Of a DNA stretch of 64,000 bases, positions 31,084-41,050 are shown one piece after another. The first letter of the stretch is position 1; each line of letters begins with the position of its first letter. A model generated the notes under the pieces. The model was not told where the DNA came from, did not search any database, and worked only from the letters and a program-made list of their open reading frames with translations. A program made the translations under genes and the position numbers. This DNA comes from Sulfolobus sp. E5-1-F (GTDB taxonomy: Archaea > Thermoproteota > Thermoprotei_A > Sulfolobales > Sulfolobaceae), in NCBI RefSeq assembly GCF_009601705.1, contig NZ_CP045687.1, positions 2,206,001 to 2,270,000 on the forward strand. The letters run 5' to 3'.

Positions 31084-32826
31084 ATGGTTCACGCTTGTAC
31101 GCGAGATTGTTATGATACTTGTATATTTGATGATAATCATAAACCACTTGATATATTTCCTTTTAATGGGTTTACATGTTCTAGGGGTATAGCGGATTTA
31201 AAGAGGAACTCGTTAAATAGAATTGATAACGTTTACATTGAAGGAGAGTCAAGTAATATAGATAATGCATTAGATTTAATAATTAAGGAAATAAGAAAAC
31301 GGAAAAAAGAGGAAATTCTTCACGTCGAGTATGACGGGAACCAAGGTTTATTAACGTGGTATTTTCCGGCAAGGCTATGGAACGTAATGGGCACAGCGTC
31401 AACTGACTACTCAATATGCAGTGCAGAAGGTCATGAGGCAATTAAGCTACATTATCGTAACTCAATAGGCGCTCTACCAGACGATTTCCCCAAGTATGAT
31501 TCATTTGTCATATGGGGAAGCGAATTAGTATTTAGTTTCATTCATGGTTGGAATATAATTAAAGATAAGCATAAGGTGACAATCGATGTTAGAGTATCTG
31601 AAACGGCTAAGAGGAGTGATAGATATTATATTGTAAAACCTGGAAGCGACGTATATTTAGCTATAGGGATCATGAAAAAGTTATTTGAGAAAAACTGGGT
31701 TGATTTGTCACTTCTAGATGATCCAGAGAAATTAAGGAAATACGTTTTCTCATTTAAGGATGAAGAACTCGAGAACGCTACCGGTCTGGATTCCTCTAAA
31801 ATTGATGAATTAGCTGAAATTTATTATTATAGAAGACCTTTAACAATTATTGGATTTGCACTAGGCAGGAGTATAAACGGTGGTGATGCCATATCACTAA
31901 TCTCATTAATACCTGCACTGATTGGAATGAAGAGGGGCTTTTTCTATGCCAATTCGCAAGGGCTTGGAATAGATTTTAAATATTTAAGAGGACTTCACAA
32001 GTACACTCCTTCAAGAATTGTAGGTATGGCAGAAGTTGGTAAAGAGATTGAAGAGGGTAAGATAACTTTTATGTTTGTTTGGAACTCTAATCCTTTACAC
32101 TCATTACCAATGTCTGATAGAATATACGAGGCTGTAAATGAGGGTAAGTTATTTCTTGTTGTACATGATCCATTTTGGTCTGAGACTGCGAAGATAGCTA
32201 ATGTAGTGTTACCCGCTCCTACTTATCTTGAGAAAGAGGATGTTGTCTACAGTTATTGGCATAATTATCTAGTTTACAATAAGCCAATGCTATCTAAAAG
32301 AGGTTTAACTGAGGTCGAATTAATGAGATTGTTAGCTGTAAAACTAGAGATTAGTGATGACATTATATTTGAGGACGAATGGTTAGCTATAAGTAAAGCT
32401 ACCGGAGTTGATATTACAGAGCTAAAGACTAAAGGATTCATAAAGCTGTCACCTAAATATCCAGAAGATAAGGTAAGAGTAGAACCACTTCCAGATAAGC
32501 TCAAGAAGCCTGATGGAAATATTATTGTCTTTTCCTCACACCCTAATTATACTAATAGTCAATTTAAGGAAATTTATGGTGATAAGAAAGGCGTTGTGTA
32601 TAATTCAGAATTAGAGGGTATAGGTTATTTATCAACAAACTATGGTAAGGTTAAGGTTATGTTTAAGAAGGATACTTCAATCCCAAGAGGGGTGTTCTTT
32701 ATTCATAAATCTTTCTTGTTTGATCTTAACGGTAAGCCTATCAATAGTATTATAGGTTTTGCTAAGGGAAAATATGGTAATACACCAATAATTAATACAG
32801 ATTCCGTGAATGCCATAAAAGCTTGA
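31084..32826 (+). CDS. Molybdopterin oxidoreductase, DMSO reductase superfamily (formate dehydrogenase-like)
   Basis: A 580-residue protein. An N-terminal [4Fe-4S] motif is formed by C5, C9, C13 and C32 (CTRDCYDTC then FTCSRG). Molybdopterin guanine dinucleotide-binding segments follow, including [12 protein letters not shown] and the [16 protein letters not shown] that marks this superfamily. No twin-arginine signal, so the protein is cytoplasmic. It is short for the family; the C-terminal MGD domain is present but compact. Substrate unknown; formate, thiosulfate or a hydroxylation reaction cannot be separated. It is the second molybdenum enzyme flanking the sugar block. Confidence 0.85.
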   Translation: MVHACTRDCYDTCIFDDNHKPLDIFPFNGFTCSRGIADLKRNSLNRIDNVYIEGESSNIDNALDLIIKEIRKRKKEEILHVEYDGNQGLLTWYFPARLWNVMGTASTDYSICSAEGHEAIKLHYRNSIGALPDDFPKYDSFVIWGSELVFSFIHGWNIIKDKHKVTIDVRVSETAKRSDRYYIVKPGSDVYLAIGIMKKLFEKNWVDLSLLDDPEKLRKYVFSFKDEELENATGLDSSKIDELAEIYYYRRPLTIIGFALGRSINGGDAISLISLIPALIGMKRGFFYANSQGLGIDFKYLRGLHKYTPSRIVGMAEVGKEIEEGKITFMFVWNSNPLHSLPMSDRIYEAVNEGKLFLVVHDPFWSETAKIANVVLPAPTYLEKEDVVYSYWHNYLVYNKPMLSKRGLTEVELMRLLAVKLEISDDIIFEDEWLAISKATGVDITELKTKGFIKLSPKYPEDKVRVEPLPDKLKKPDGNIIVFSSHPNYTNSQFKEIYGDKKGVVYNSELEGIGYLSTNYGKVKVMFKKDTSIPRGVFFIHKSFLFDLNGKPINSIIGFAKGKYGNTPIINTDSVNAIKA

Positions 32827-33062
32827 AAATTGACGACTTTAGTAGCTACAATAAAACATCATGAAATGAGGTGCTAGACCCTTGAAAGTACTAACGAATA
32901 ATAACTTGGCATAAAGAGGAACTCTTACCTTGATTAAATGTCCTTATAAATTTGATTTACAACCAAAACAACAGGTTTAAATGGCTATCAGATTTTTTGA
33001 TTTTAAGCTTCTTTCTTAGAAATTTCTGGAAAAAAGATACTAGTCTTTATCTTAAAAAAACT

Positions 33063-34610
33063 TCATTCAGGCGGTATTTCCTTGAATGCCAAATCTATAT
33101 CAATGCCTTTCCTCTTATGAATAATCTTTGATACAACATATACTAATGCACTAACGACGAGGGTTCCTATCACAAATATAGTTGTAACTAAGTTAGGTCC
33201 ACTAGAAGTCATGAATCCGAAGTCCGGATTAGTGGCTGCCACATAAGTCAGATATGCGAAATAACCAGCTGAAATTACACCTGCTGTGGATAATATATAG
33301 TTTTTCTCTTTGATTCCAAATGCAATACCAGCTACACTTACAACGAGGAAATATAGACTTCCTAGAATTGTCGCACCATAAAGGGAAAGTGCTGCGCCGA
33401 TTGAGAATACCGGAACTAAAAGCAATATTAAAGTCAGTGAAAGATCGAATACGTGAGCATATACCGGTGAGCCATATTTATTGACCTCGCTAAACTTAGT
33501 TGGTAAAACTCTATCAAAGGACAATGCAAAAACGTATCTGGCAAATACTATAACACCGTAGGCAAGTATGTAAATGTTCCACACTATTAGTCCTAATGCG
33601 ATTATCCATTGTAATATGGGATTCGACGCTACAGCTATTGCTGCTGTCCAGAAGTTATATAAGAAGGTTGGATAGGCTTCTAAGTTGAAATTATAGCCTC
33701 CGATTAAATCCATCTCAAGAAACGCCGATGTAACTAATATTCCAGTGATTATTAGTGCTATCGGTAAGTTCCACCTTATGGTCTTCTTCCCTTTAAATTC
33801 AGCTGCAACTGCCGGTCCAGCTTGCATCCAAGGATATGTGTATAACGCGAAGAATGGTAAGAGAAATAATGTTGCAGACCAAGATATTGAAGAAGGCAAG
33901 AATGCCCCTCTTGATGATGGAATAGTAACATTCAGATTATTAGCTGTTATTAATGTTGAGATTTTCGAGTAAAAGTCACCTGAATTTAGAGCTAGAACTA
34001 TCATTGCTAAGACTAAAGTAGCCATCGAAAATATTCCCAAAACTGATACTAATCTATACCCCCACTTAGCCCTAAATATATTAAGGAGAATTATTATCAC
34101 GAAAACCAACGCAGAGATTCCATAGATTATTAAACTTTGTAGTAAAGTTGGTGTTACTGCATAGGGATCAACTATCACGTTATTGGCAATGCTTAAGAGC
34201 ATGGGAGAGTGTTGATATTCACCTATTACTGTTAGCGCAGTGCTTATTGCAGAAGACGTGAAAAACGCTACCAGCGCGAAGTAGGCTGTAGACTCTATCA
34301 TTACTGCTAAAGCCATTGTAGATCCTAAACCACCATTTAGGCTTCTCGAAATCCATACGTAATCTCCACCAGTTCTTGGGATTTTCGACGTTAAAGATAC
34401 ATAAATTAGTAATTGCGGTATAGCGAAAATAAAGCCAATTAATGAGGCTAACCACAAGACTCCTCCTTGTTGTATATATGGTGATATTGATTCAAATAGT
34501 GCTACTCCAGCTGACATATTGCCTATATTGAGCGCAACCGCATCCCATAATGATACATTCTTTATTAAACCGGAAGTCTCCCTTACGAATATTCTGTTTT
34601 TGTTGCTCAC
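33063..34610 (-). CDS. APC superfamily amino acid permease
   Basis: A 515-residue protein with about 12-14 hydrophobic segments. The APC-type first helix [20 protein letters not shown] and [18 protein letters not shown] are characteristic of this family. The start is a GTG at 34610, about 25 nt downstream of box A TATTTAAATTT (34633-34642), so it is leaderless. A palindrome and a matching half site overlap and precede that promoter, which suggests control by the divergent HTH gene. Substrate unknown. Confidence 0.82.
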   Translation of the reverse strand: MSNKNRIFVRETSGLIKNVSLWDAVALNIGNMSAGVALFESISPYIQQGGVLWLASLIGFIFAIPQLLIYVSLTSKIPRTGGDYVWISRSLNGGLGSTMALAVMIESTAYFALVAFFTSSAISTALTVIGEYQHSPMLLSIANNVIVDPYAVTPTLLQSLIIYGISALVFVIIILLNIFRAKWGYRLVSVLGIFSMATLVLAMIVLALNSGDFYSKISTLITANNLNVTIPSSRGAFLPSSISWSATLFLLPFFALYTYPWMQAGPAVAAEFKGKKTIRWNLPIALIITGILVTSAFLEMDLIGGYNFNLEAYPTFLYNFWTAAIAVASNPILQWIIALGLIVWNIYILAYGVIVFARYVFALSFDRVLPTKFSEVNKYGSPVYAHVFDLSLTLILLLVPVFSIGAALSLYGATILGSLYFLVVSVAGIAFGIKEKNYILSTAGVISAGYFAYLTYVAATNPDFGFMTSSGPNLVTTIFVIGTLVVSALVYVVSKIIHKRKGIDIDLAFKEIPPE

Positions 34611-34638
34611 ACGCTATCTTCTAAATTCCCCTATTTAA

Positions 34639-34702
34639 ATTTACTTATCTATAGCAAAAGTATGATTAAATCTTTGTTGGAGATTTACTTAAGTAAGTAA
34701 AT
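34639..34702. promoter_or_regulatory. Operator-like sites ATTTACTTA in the permease/HTH divergent promoter
   Basis: ATTTACTTAAGTAAGTAAAT at 34683-34702 is a perfect inverted repeat of ATTTACTTA with a 2-bp spacer. A third copy of the half site, ATTTACTTA, sits at 34639-34647 and overlaps the box A of the permease gene. The arrangement (one full site plus one half site covering a core promoter, next to a small winged-helix gene) is typical of an autoregulated local repressor system. The pairing with the HTH protein is inference. Confidence 0.6.
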
Positions 34703-34776
34703 AGTGTTGAAGTATACTAACTAATAAATTTTTTGCCCAAAAATATGGTGATCAATCTCGTATAGGACCGAAAAAA

Positions 34777-35190
34777 TTGGGAACAAGAGATAAATATCAT
34801 CACTTATTCATATTCTCGATGCTTGTCAAAAGGTCAATATTATTTATCATAAGTGTAACTATATTCCATATAGGTTTGTTGGTGTCTAAACATCATAATT
34901 ACAGATTTTCTAACTGCCCATTTTTAGTATATATTCCCTTAACTTCTAATTTTATAGCAGATACCAAATGCAGATATAACTTGTTGAAAATTTTAGAGTT
35001 AATTGAGGAAGCAGAAGATGGTTTAACGGTAGAATATATATCTTCTAGTCTAAATTTAAGTAGGAAATCTGTTAGGATGTATTTAAATAAATTAGGGTCT
35101 AACGGATTAATAGAACGTGTTGGCGATAAATACAAAATAACTGAAAAGGGAAGAAATCTAATAAGGAGTCTGAAACTTAGCGGTTTTTGA
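34777..35190 (+). CDS. Winged-helix transcriptional regulator (start uncertain)
   Basis: The C-terminal 75 residues form a clear winged helix-turn-helix: KILELIEEAEDGLTVEYIS, then LNLSRKSVRMYLNKL as recognition region, then LIERVGDKYKITEKG as the wing. The N-terminal part is hydrophobic and odd for a regulator. The frame opens with TTG at 34777 and has an ATG at 34819, but the true start may be a later TTG near 34981, which would leave just the HTH. A TATA-like TAGTATATATT near 34925-34935 would suit the short form. It is divergent from the APC permease and likely controls it. Confidence 0.6.
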   Translation: MGTRDKYHHLFIFSMLVKRSILFIISVTIFHIGLLVSKHHNYRFSNCPFLVYIPLTSNFIADTKCRYNLLKILELIEEAEDGLTVEYISSSLNLSRKSVRMYLNKLGSNGLIERVGDKYKITEKGRNLIRSLKLSGF

Positions 35191-35241
35191 AGAGGTTTTC
35201 TTATGTTAAAAAATTAAAACTTATAAAGTAAAGTAGGGTTT

Positions 35242-36144
35242 ATGAGGATAATATCTACAGAAAAAGTTCCAGAGGAGTGTAAAAATATAATTAATGTTAA
35301 AGATGAGAATCTAACGGAAGAAGACTATAAAAATGCAGAGATTTTGCTAACGTGGCCAGGGAGAGTAAATAATGATTTGTTAGGTAAGATGCCTAACCTT
35401 AAAGTAATACAAACGTTTTCAGCAGGAGTTGATGATCTAAATTTCTCAATAATTCCTTCTCATGTTAAAGTTTTCTCAAATGCTGGTGCTTATTCTTTAT
35501 CAGTAGCTGAACATGCTTGGGCTCTAGTTTTAGCATTAGCTAAAGGCGTGGGAACTAAAAAGAGGACTATAGTTTACGACGTTTCTGAAAAAACGTTATT
35601 GATTTTAGGTGGGGGTGGCATAGGGTCTGAAGTTGCCAGAATAGGTAAAGTTGCCTTTAGAAATTATGTAATAGGTATTTCCAGATCATTCAAAAAACCT
35701 GAATGGTTTGACGAAAGGCATGGAATGGGTATGATAAGGGAAAAAATTAGAGAAGCTGATATAATTGTTGACACGTTACCTCTAAATAAGCAAACTAGGA
35801 GTCTCCTAAATTATGATCTATTAAAAGATGTAAGACAAAACGCTATAATTGTAAATGTTGGGAGAGGTGAGACTGTCGATGAAGAAGGTATTTATAAGTT
35901 ACTTAAGGAGAGGCAAGACGTAAGGTTCGGAACTGATGTGTTTTGGAGAAAAAATGGTAAAGAGGATTTCTATAATACGAAGCTTTGGGAATTAGATAAC
36001 TTTACTGGAACACTACATACTGCTGGGGCTTATGGTAACGAGAGTATAATGAAGAAGGCGATGTTTATAGCTTGTTTAAATGTGAAAAAGTATTTAGATA
36101 AGGGAGTAGCAGATAATGAAGTGAGAAGGGAAGATTATGTTTGA
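35242..36144 (+). CDS. D-isomer-specific 2-hydroxyacid dehydrogenase
   Basis: A 300-residue NAD(P)-dependent dehydrogenase. The Rossmann motif is LILGGGGIGSEVARIG. The catalytic Arg is in NVGRGETVDEEG and the catalytic His in LHTAGAYGNES. The family includes glyoxylate/hydroxypyruvate reductase, phosphoglycerate and D-lactate dehydrogenases. It is shorter than average, lacking some of the N-terminal substrate domain. The gene overlaps the next one by 8 nt. Substrate unassigned. Confidence 0.85.
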   Translation: MRIISTEKVPEECKNIINVKDENLTEEDYKNAEILLTWPGRVNNDLLGKMPNLKVIQTFSAGVDDLNFSIIPSHVKVFSNAGAYSLSVAEHAWALVLALAKGVGTKKRTIVYDVSEKTLLILGGGGIGSEVARIGKVAFRNYVIGISRSFKKPEWFDERHGMGMIREKIREADIIVDTLPLNKQTRSLLNYDLLKDVRQNAIIVNVGRGETVDEEGIYKLLKERQDVRFGTDVFWRKNGKEDFYNTKLWELDNFTGTLHTAGAYGNESIMKKAMFIACLNVKKYLDKGVADNEVRREDYV

Positions 36145-36628
36145 CAAATCGATGGACAAGCAAGTGGAGGAATGGTTGAAGGAATTAGGGCTAGTTGCAA
36201 CCAGACCACCTCAGGCTAAAGAATTCTTTCACGTCATTGTATCACCTCCGCAAGGTGGGCCTACTATTAGTGTAGTGAGGGTAAATGATAGTTCAAGGTT
36301 TTATATTATAGCCATGGGAATAGGAATACATCCGTCTCATGTTAGTGCTTTAATGTCGCTTAATAGGGAGGAGAGAATCAAATTTATAATAGATTTACAA
36401 TTGGAAGCTTTACGATACGGAGTGGATTTTGTAGCATTACCTCCAAATCAAGAGATTCCTAATGCCATTCAAGTATCTAAACCGATATTTATAGACAGCT
36501 TAACCGCAAACGAATTTCTCAATACTTTATTAAATGTGAGAAACGCTGGAGTTAGTATAATGCTGAAATTCACCCAAAGATTTGGTCCCTATGAACCTCA
36601 ACAGCAAACTTCATTAAAGTACACATGA
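36137..36628 (+). CDS. Conserved hypothetical protein, DUF2299-like
   Basis: A 163-residue protein with no catalytic motif I recognise. Pattern: an N-terminal helix, FFHVIVSPPQGGPTISVVR, a hydrophobic middle with IGIHPSHVSALMSL, and a C-terminal amphipathic part. This resembles the crenarchaeal DUF2299 group, a tentative assignment. It overlaps the dehydrogenase by 8 nt, so the two are translated from one message. Confidence 0.6.
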   Translation: MFDKSMDKQVEEWLKELGLVATRPPQAKEFFHVIVSPPQGGPTISVVRVNDSSRFYIIAMGIGIHPSHVSALMSLNREERIKFIIDLQLEALRYGVDFVALPPNQEIPNAIQVSKPIFIDSLTANEFLNTLLNVRNAGVSIMLKFTQRFGPYEPQQQTSLKYT

Positions 36629-36665
36629 GACTTTTTATTCCTCTTTTTATTTTACATTATATCGT

Positions 36666-36983
36666 ATGAAAGATGTAAAGAATGTTTTATGGAAGGTTCT
36701 AAATAATGAAGCTCCATTAGTTGAAGACGATATAAAGATGTATCACATTAAAGAAGGGATATTAACAGAAGACGACTTAAAGAGGTGGAGGGAAGCCATT
36801 AGGTTAATCAGAGAGGCGTATTATGACTCTTATAAAAACGAAAGTATTGCAGTTGAGAAGGCTAGGAAATCTCTAGAGATTATAAATTCTATTTCTCCTA
36901 AGAAACCAATGCCACTTGAAATGAAAATACGATTCGAGGATTTAAAGAAAAATCTTGAATTAATTGTGAAAATAAATAAATAA
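36666..36983 (+). CDS. Small helical hypothetical protein
   Basis: Not recognised. 105 residues, highly charged, predicted mainly helical, with a coiled-coil-like centre (LKRWREAIRLIREAYYDSY). A TTTATTTTAC element about 25 nt upstream of the ATG could be its promoter. It lies 37 nt after the DUF2299-like gene. Confidence 0.55.
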   Translation: MKDVKNVLWKVLNNEAPLVEDDIKMYHIKEGILTEDDLKRWREAIRLIREAYYDSYKNESIAVEKARKSLEIINSISPKKPMPLEMKIRFEDLKKNLELIVKINK

Positions 36984-37057
36984 TTTTTCCACTTATAATC
37001 TTTTGTTAAATGTATTAGTAAGAATTAAGGAATGTATTTTTGAATACTTTTTAGCTT

Positions 37058-37171
37058 CCCTTTAAGCCAATTTTTAGATTATTCAAGAGGAAGTCTTTTA
37101 AGCTTTCATGAAACTTCCTGCCCTAATTTAGGGAAACTTTTTAAACTTTTAGGATAGTAAAGCTTAAAGGG
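37058..37171 (+). promoter_or_regulatory. Promoter region of the second permease with several inverted repeats
   Basis: The box A TTTTTAAACTTTT (37138-37150) and the SD AAAGGGAGA precede the ATG at 37179. Immediately upstream of the box A is the dyad CCCTAATTTAGGG (37121-37133), with 6-bp arms around one base. A second pair, AGGAAGT/ACTTCCT (37088-37094 and 37113-37119), brackets 18 nt. A third, CCCTTTAAGC at 37058-37067 and GCTTAAAGGG at 37162-37171, spans the whole promoter and includes the SD. The CCCTAA dyad is the best operator candidate. Confidence 0.5.
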
Positions 37172-37178
37172 AGATACC

Positions 37179-38579
37179 ATGGAGCTTAAAAAAGCTGTTT
37201 TGTCGTTTAAAGAAACTTACGCTCAAGCAATGGCAGTTACTGCACCCTTAGGTAGTGTGGTTTCTACAACTACAGCAGCGATATTATATGCGGGATCTTC
37301 AGTTATATTTACCACATTCTTATCTTTACTAACAAGTGCCTTATGGATCTACACCTTGTCAATGTATACTAAAAAGCTAGCATCTGCTGGAGGATATTAT
37401 AACTTTAATTACGGAGCGTGGAGAAGTAAAAAACTCGCATTTTTAGAAGCACTTACCGAAATGGTAGCTTACACTCTTTTAAACGTTGTTAACGTAATTG
37501 CAGTCTATACAATATTATTAGTTGTATCTGATATTTTAGGAATTATGATTCCAAATTGGGTAATTTACTCCATAGTTGGTTTTAGTATAGCTTATCCTAC
37601 ATTAATTTCCTTTACTCATGTTAAAAAATTACTTGGTTATGTCGTAACCATAAGCGCTACAGCTGAAGCCGTATTATTAATTTCGCTATTCTTCTTATCT
37701 TTAAGTAAGGGTATTCATTTCGATTATTTTGTACCTAAATTTAGGAATTTTGGAGACTTGGCTACGGCTTATGTGTTAACTACAGTAAGTATATCTGGAG
37801 CAGGCGCAGCGACCTACCTAGGTGAAGAGACAAAGAAGCCTCATGAGAATGTATCTAAAGGGATGTGGCTAGCTCTAATTATAGGTGGTGTTTCCATGTT
37901 TTTAGGAACTTATGCTATGATAATATTATGGCCTGGTACGATGAGTAGTCTTGCTAATACGAATCAACCATTATTCGTAGAAATGATGCAATATGGAGTG
38001 ATTGCTTTCTATATAGCAGTACTACTATCAATTAATAGTTTGTTAGCATCTAATATAGGGACAACGATAGGTGCAGCAAGGATCCTATTTAACTTAGCAA
38101 GGGAAAACGCCGCATCTAAGATTTTTACTAAAGTTAATAGAAGTGGAGAACCATTGGTTGCAACTGCTGTAATCGGTATTTCAACAGCTATAATTGCGGT
38201 ATTATCTGTTTCCGTGTTAGGTATTACTGGGGCTTTTACTGAGGTAGCCGCAGTTGAGGGAGTATTATGGCTCCTAGGTAGGATATTAGATGGTTTCGGA
38301 GCTCCAATATTCTATTGGAGGTTGAATAGTTTAGGAATAGGTAATATATTAATACCCATTACAGCAACTGTAATAAACTCTTGGGGGGACATTCAATCTA
38401 TACTACAAATGGACGTCGTTCAGCTTTTAATGATTATCGTATTTGCTGGCATTGTAGTTTCTTGGTATATATTGAAGGCTAGAAAAGGATTCCCTGGAAC
38501 ATTAGTGGTTGATGAGAATAATAATGTGATAACTATAGATGAATACCTTAAAAAGATAAAAGCCGTAAATGTTCGTTAA
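37179..38579 (+). CDS. APC superfamily amino acid permease
   Basis: A 466-residue protein with about 12 hydrophobic segments. TYAQAMAVTAPLGSVVSTTTAA is the APC-type broken first helix, and ASAGGYYNFNYGAWRSKKLAFLEAL is the family loop after helix 3. It starts at an ATG preceded by the ribosome site AAGGGAGA, unlike most leaderless genes here. Its promoter carries several inverted repeats. It is likely an amino acid/proton symporter; substrate unknown. Confidence 0.82.
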   Translation: MELKKAVLSFKETYAQAMAVTAPLGSVVSTTTAAILYAGSSVIFTTFLSLLTSALWIYTLSMYTKKLASAGGYYNFNYGAWRSKKLAFLEALTEMVAYTLLNVVNVIAVYTILLVVSDILGIMIPNWVIYSIVGFSIAYPTLISFTHVKKLLGYVVTISATAEAVLLISLFFLSLSKGIHFDYFVPKFRNFGDLATAYVLTTVSISGAGAATYLGEETKKPHENVSKGMWLALIIGGVSMFLGTYAMIILWPGTMSSLANTNQPLFVEMMQYGVIAFYIAVLLSINSLLASNIGTTIGAARILFNLARENAASKIFTKVNRSGEPLVATAVIGISTAIIAVLSVSVLGITGAFTEVAAVEGVLWLLGRILDGFGAPIFYWRLNSLGIGNILIPITATVINSWGDIQSILQMDVVQLLMIIVFAGIVVSWYILKARKGFPGTLVVDENNNVITIDEYLKKIKAVNVR

Positions 38580-38652
38580 TACATTTTCTTAGCGATTGAT
38601 ATACCATCTTGTTTTTACAAACTTTTTAATATCTATGATAGGAATTTTTAAA

Positions 38653-39072
38653 ATGGTGGAAATAGAGAACTATCTGTATATGAAAGTAATTATAGCATAT
38701 GATGGTTCAGATCACGCTAAAAAAGCCCTATTTTTTGCGTTAAATTTAATTAAAAAGGAGGACGAAATACATCTAGTCACAGTAGTAAAAGAAGCACCTA
38801 GAAGTGCAGAGCAAGTCATAATACAGAGTGAACAAAAAGCGAAGCAGATGCAAGATGAAGTAGTAAATGAGTTTGGAGATTATAAAATAGTACAAAAAAT
38901 TTTAGAAAGTAATGATGTAGCTGATGCAATATTGCAATACTGTAATAATATAGGATGTGGTCTCATAGTAACTGGTAGTAGAGGACTTACTGGAATTAAG
39001 AAGGCGATATTGGGAAGTGTATCGAGTGCTTTAGTTTCAAAGTCTAATGTTCCTGTTTTAGTCGTTAAGTAA
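38653..39072 (+). CDS. Universal stress protein (UspA family)
   Basis: A 139-residue single-domain USP. Beta-1 is MKVIIAYDGSDHAKKAL, and the ATP-binding loop GLIVTGSRGLTGIKKAILGSVSSALVSK matches the G-2x-G-9x-G(S/T) motif of ATP-binding USPs. The frame opens at 38596, but box A CTTTTTAATA (38622-38631) is 26 nt before the ATG at 38653, so the shorter leaderless form is preferred; a further ATG at 38680 is a weaker alternative. It follows the APC permease closely and has its own promoter. Confidence 0.85.
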   Translation: MVEIENYLYMKVIIAYDGSDHAKKALFFALNLIKKEDEIHLVTVVKEAPRSAEQVIIQSEQKAKQMQDEVVNEFGDYKIVQKILESNDVADAILQYCNNIGCGLIVTGSRGLTGIKKAILGSVSSALVSKSNVPVLVVK

Positions 39073-39088
39073 GTTTTTCGAATAGAAA

Positions 39089-40996
39089 TTATACTCTAGA
39101 ATAGAAAAATTCCTTCACTTCTTTACTAGTTGGCCTTACATTGGGATCAGGGTCAACCATTTTTACTATAAAGTTATAAGTATTTTTATCCACGTACTTT
39201 CTTAGCAAATCTAAATTCCTCGTATTATATAAAGAATTATCTAAGTATCTCGTATCCTTGCTAACATCAAACTTATCCATAGCTTCTATCATTGCATTGG
39301 TATTTAATGGTACTCCAGTCAATAATTTGTATACAGTAGCGCCCAATGCGTATATATCAGCCATTGGAGAAACTCCTCCAATTGAAGTTGATTTAACGAG
39401 GTCAAATGGTACATATGCTGGAGTATAACTAAACGGCTTTTCCCCAGCTTTTACCGCAGAACCCAAATCCGCCAACTTAACTATAATCTTACCATTCTTT
39501 AAGTTATCATAGGCTAGTCTTGCATTTGGAGGCAATTTCTCGTTAAATAATATGTTTTGAGGTTTAATATCGCAATGAACATACCCTCCGGAATGTATGG
39601 TCTCTAGCGCTTCAGCAATCCTCGCTGTAGCAATAAATACCATTTTTCTCCAATATTCACTCCTTACTAATTCTTTGACATTTATCACATCATTTATTGA
39701 TCCACCTCTCATTAATTCGATTACTAACATTGGTGGCTTATTATAGTAAATTTCTGGATTTCCTCCTAAGATTTCCTTTACATCAAGCTGATCAGCATAA
39801 ATTGCGTACAATCTAACAATATAGGGGGATTTGGTAGAAAGCTCTATCAATTTGGACGATTCTCCAACTAAATCCATTACGTTATTTAAGTAATTTATTA
39901 ATGGTATCTTGAGGGCATAGAAATTCCCATCCTTTTCGCCCTTCAATATGTAGCTTGTACCTCCTACTCCTATTATATCAACAATTTTGTAACTGTGTAT
40001 TTCCTTTCCTACCCATACCTTGGGATCCCAATTATTTAGATCTAAAACCGGTTTAGTTTGTTCACATGCTTTTCTATATCCCTTATTACATGCTAATTCC
40101 AGTAACTCTTTTCTTCTACTTGATAAGAATGCTAAGGAATATATCATCTCTGGTGACATTCTAGCTATATATTTCTCAACAACGCTTCGAGCTATACTAT
40201 TACTTATAACTAAATTAAAATTCTGCATGTCATTTTGATCTATAATACACAACACTACCTTATCTAGGCAACTCCCTGGAATGTATACCATGTATTTTTT
40301 GTAAATCTCAATAGCATCTTTGCATTCACTTTTTTGGATTTGATTACATAATTTTTCATCAAGTTTTAGGTCGTTATCTTTAGTAGTTGCTACCTTACTT
40401 GGAATTAAGATTAGCAATACAATAGCTAATCCTACTATAATGAATACGGGATTTACTGAAAGGGGAAAAAACCCATTAATACCATAAACTATCAACGGTA
40501 TACCAATCGGGAAGGTGAAATATGAGATAGTTTTCACTTTTCTATCTCTATTACCTAGGACTATGATAAGGGAGGATAATCCAATTCCTATCAAAGGAAG
40601 TGTTGATGATACTTCAACTAAATGTAAATATATGAAGTAAAGAAGTGTCAAGATACCAAGTATTATGTATATTGTTCCTCCGATACCTCTTCTCGATGCT
40701 AATTGTGTCTCAATTATTCCTCCCGTGACAAGCAGTATTTTGTCTGTGAGGGGCAACGAGCTAAGGAGTGCAAGATAAAACAATATCACAGAAAACGTTA
40801 GGGCAAACGGTTTTTCTATCATGATTCGATTAGTAAATGCATAAGTGATAGCAAAAAAACCAAAAAAGATTAGTACAAATTCTTCTAAAGAGTTGATCTC
40901 GAGAAATTCGTATTTCCAAAACAGGGAGTATATTCCGTAAAATAATGCTATAAATCCTAAAAATCCTGAAATGTACTGTAATAGGTTACTCTTCAT
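39089..40996 (-). CDS. Membrane-anchored eukaryotic-type Ser/Thr protein kinase
   Basis: A 635-residue protein. The N-terminal third (about 1-200) has roughly eight hydrophobic segments. A helical Cys-containing linker (about 205-320) follows, then the kinase domain at about 330-625: GVGGTSYILKG glycine loop, catalytic Lys in YALKIP, VHCDIKPQN catalytic loop near residue 473, and LADLGSA metal loop near 510. As in the TPR kinase, HRD is HCD and DFG is DLG, a Sulfolobus-type variant, but the catalytic set is intact. The membrane part may sense a surface or envelope signal. It is divergent from a secreted protein gene, with overlapping promoter elements in a 54-bp gap. Confidence 0.87.
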   Translation of the reverse strand: MKSNLLQYISGFLGFIALFYGIYSLFWKYEFLEINSLEEFVLIFFGFFAITYAFTNRIMIEKPFALTFSVILFYLALLSSLPLTDKILLVTGGIIETQLASRRGIGGTIYIILGILTLLYFIYLHLVEVSSTLPLIGIGLSSLIIVLGNRDRKVKTISYFTFPIGIPLIVYGINGFFPLSVNPVFIIVGLAIVLLILIPSKVATTKDNDLKLDEKLCNQIQKSECKDAIEIYKKYMVYIPGSCLDKVVLCIIDQNDMQNFNLVISNSIARSVVEKYIARMSPEMIYSLAFLSSRRKELLELACNKGYRKACEQTKPVLDLNNWDPKVWVGKEIHSYKIVDIIGVGGTSYILKGEKDGNFYALKIPLINYLNNVMDLVGESSKLIELSTKSPYIVRLYAIYADQLDVKEILGGNPEIYYNKPPMLVIELMRGGSINDVINVKELVRSEYWRKMVFIATARIAEALETIHSGGYVHCDIKPQNILFNEKLPPNARLAYDNLKNGKIIVKLADLGSAVKAGEKPFSYTPAYVPFDLVKSTSIGGVSPMADIYALGATVYKLLTGVPLNTNAMIEAMDKFDVSKDTRYLDNSLYNTRNLDLLRKYVDKNTYNFIVKMVDPDPNVRPTSKEVKEFFYSRV

Positions 40997-41019
40997 GGTA
41001 TTACTATTTTACTGGTAAC

Positions 41020-41033
41020 ACTTAAAATATTTA
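41020..41033. promoter_or_regulatory. Bidirectional box A shared by kinase and surface-protein genes
   Basis: CTTAAAATATTTAG is nearly symmetric and reads as a box A on both strands. It lies about 24 nt from the ATG at 41051 (plus strand) and about 30 nt from the ATG at 40996 (minus strand). A single regulator binding here would couple the two genes. Confidence 0.45.
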
Positions 41034-41050
41034 GCCCGATGTATTGGTAT

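Noticed and set aside
34777-34960. Hydrophobic N-terminal extension of the HTH protein as a membrane domain
   Set aside because: The stretch is AT-derived, has no conserved-looking features, and a TATA-like element inside it suggests a later start; kept only as an uncertain start.
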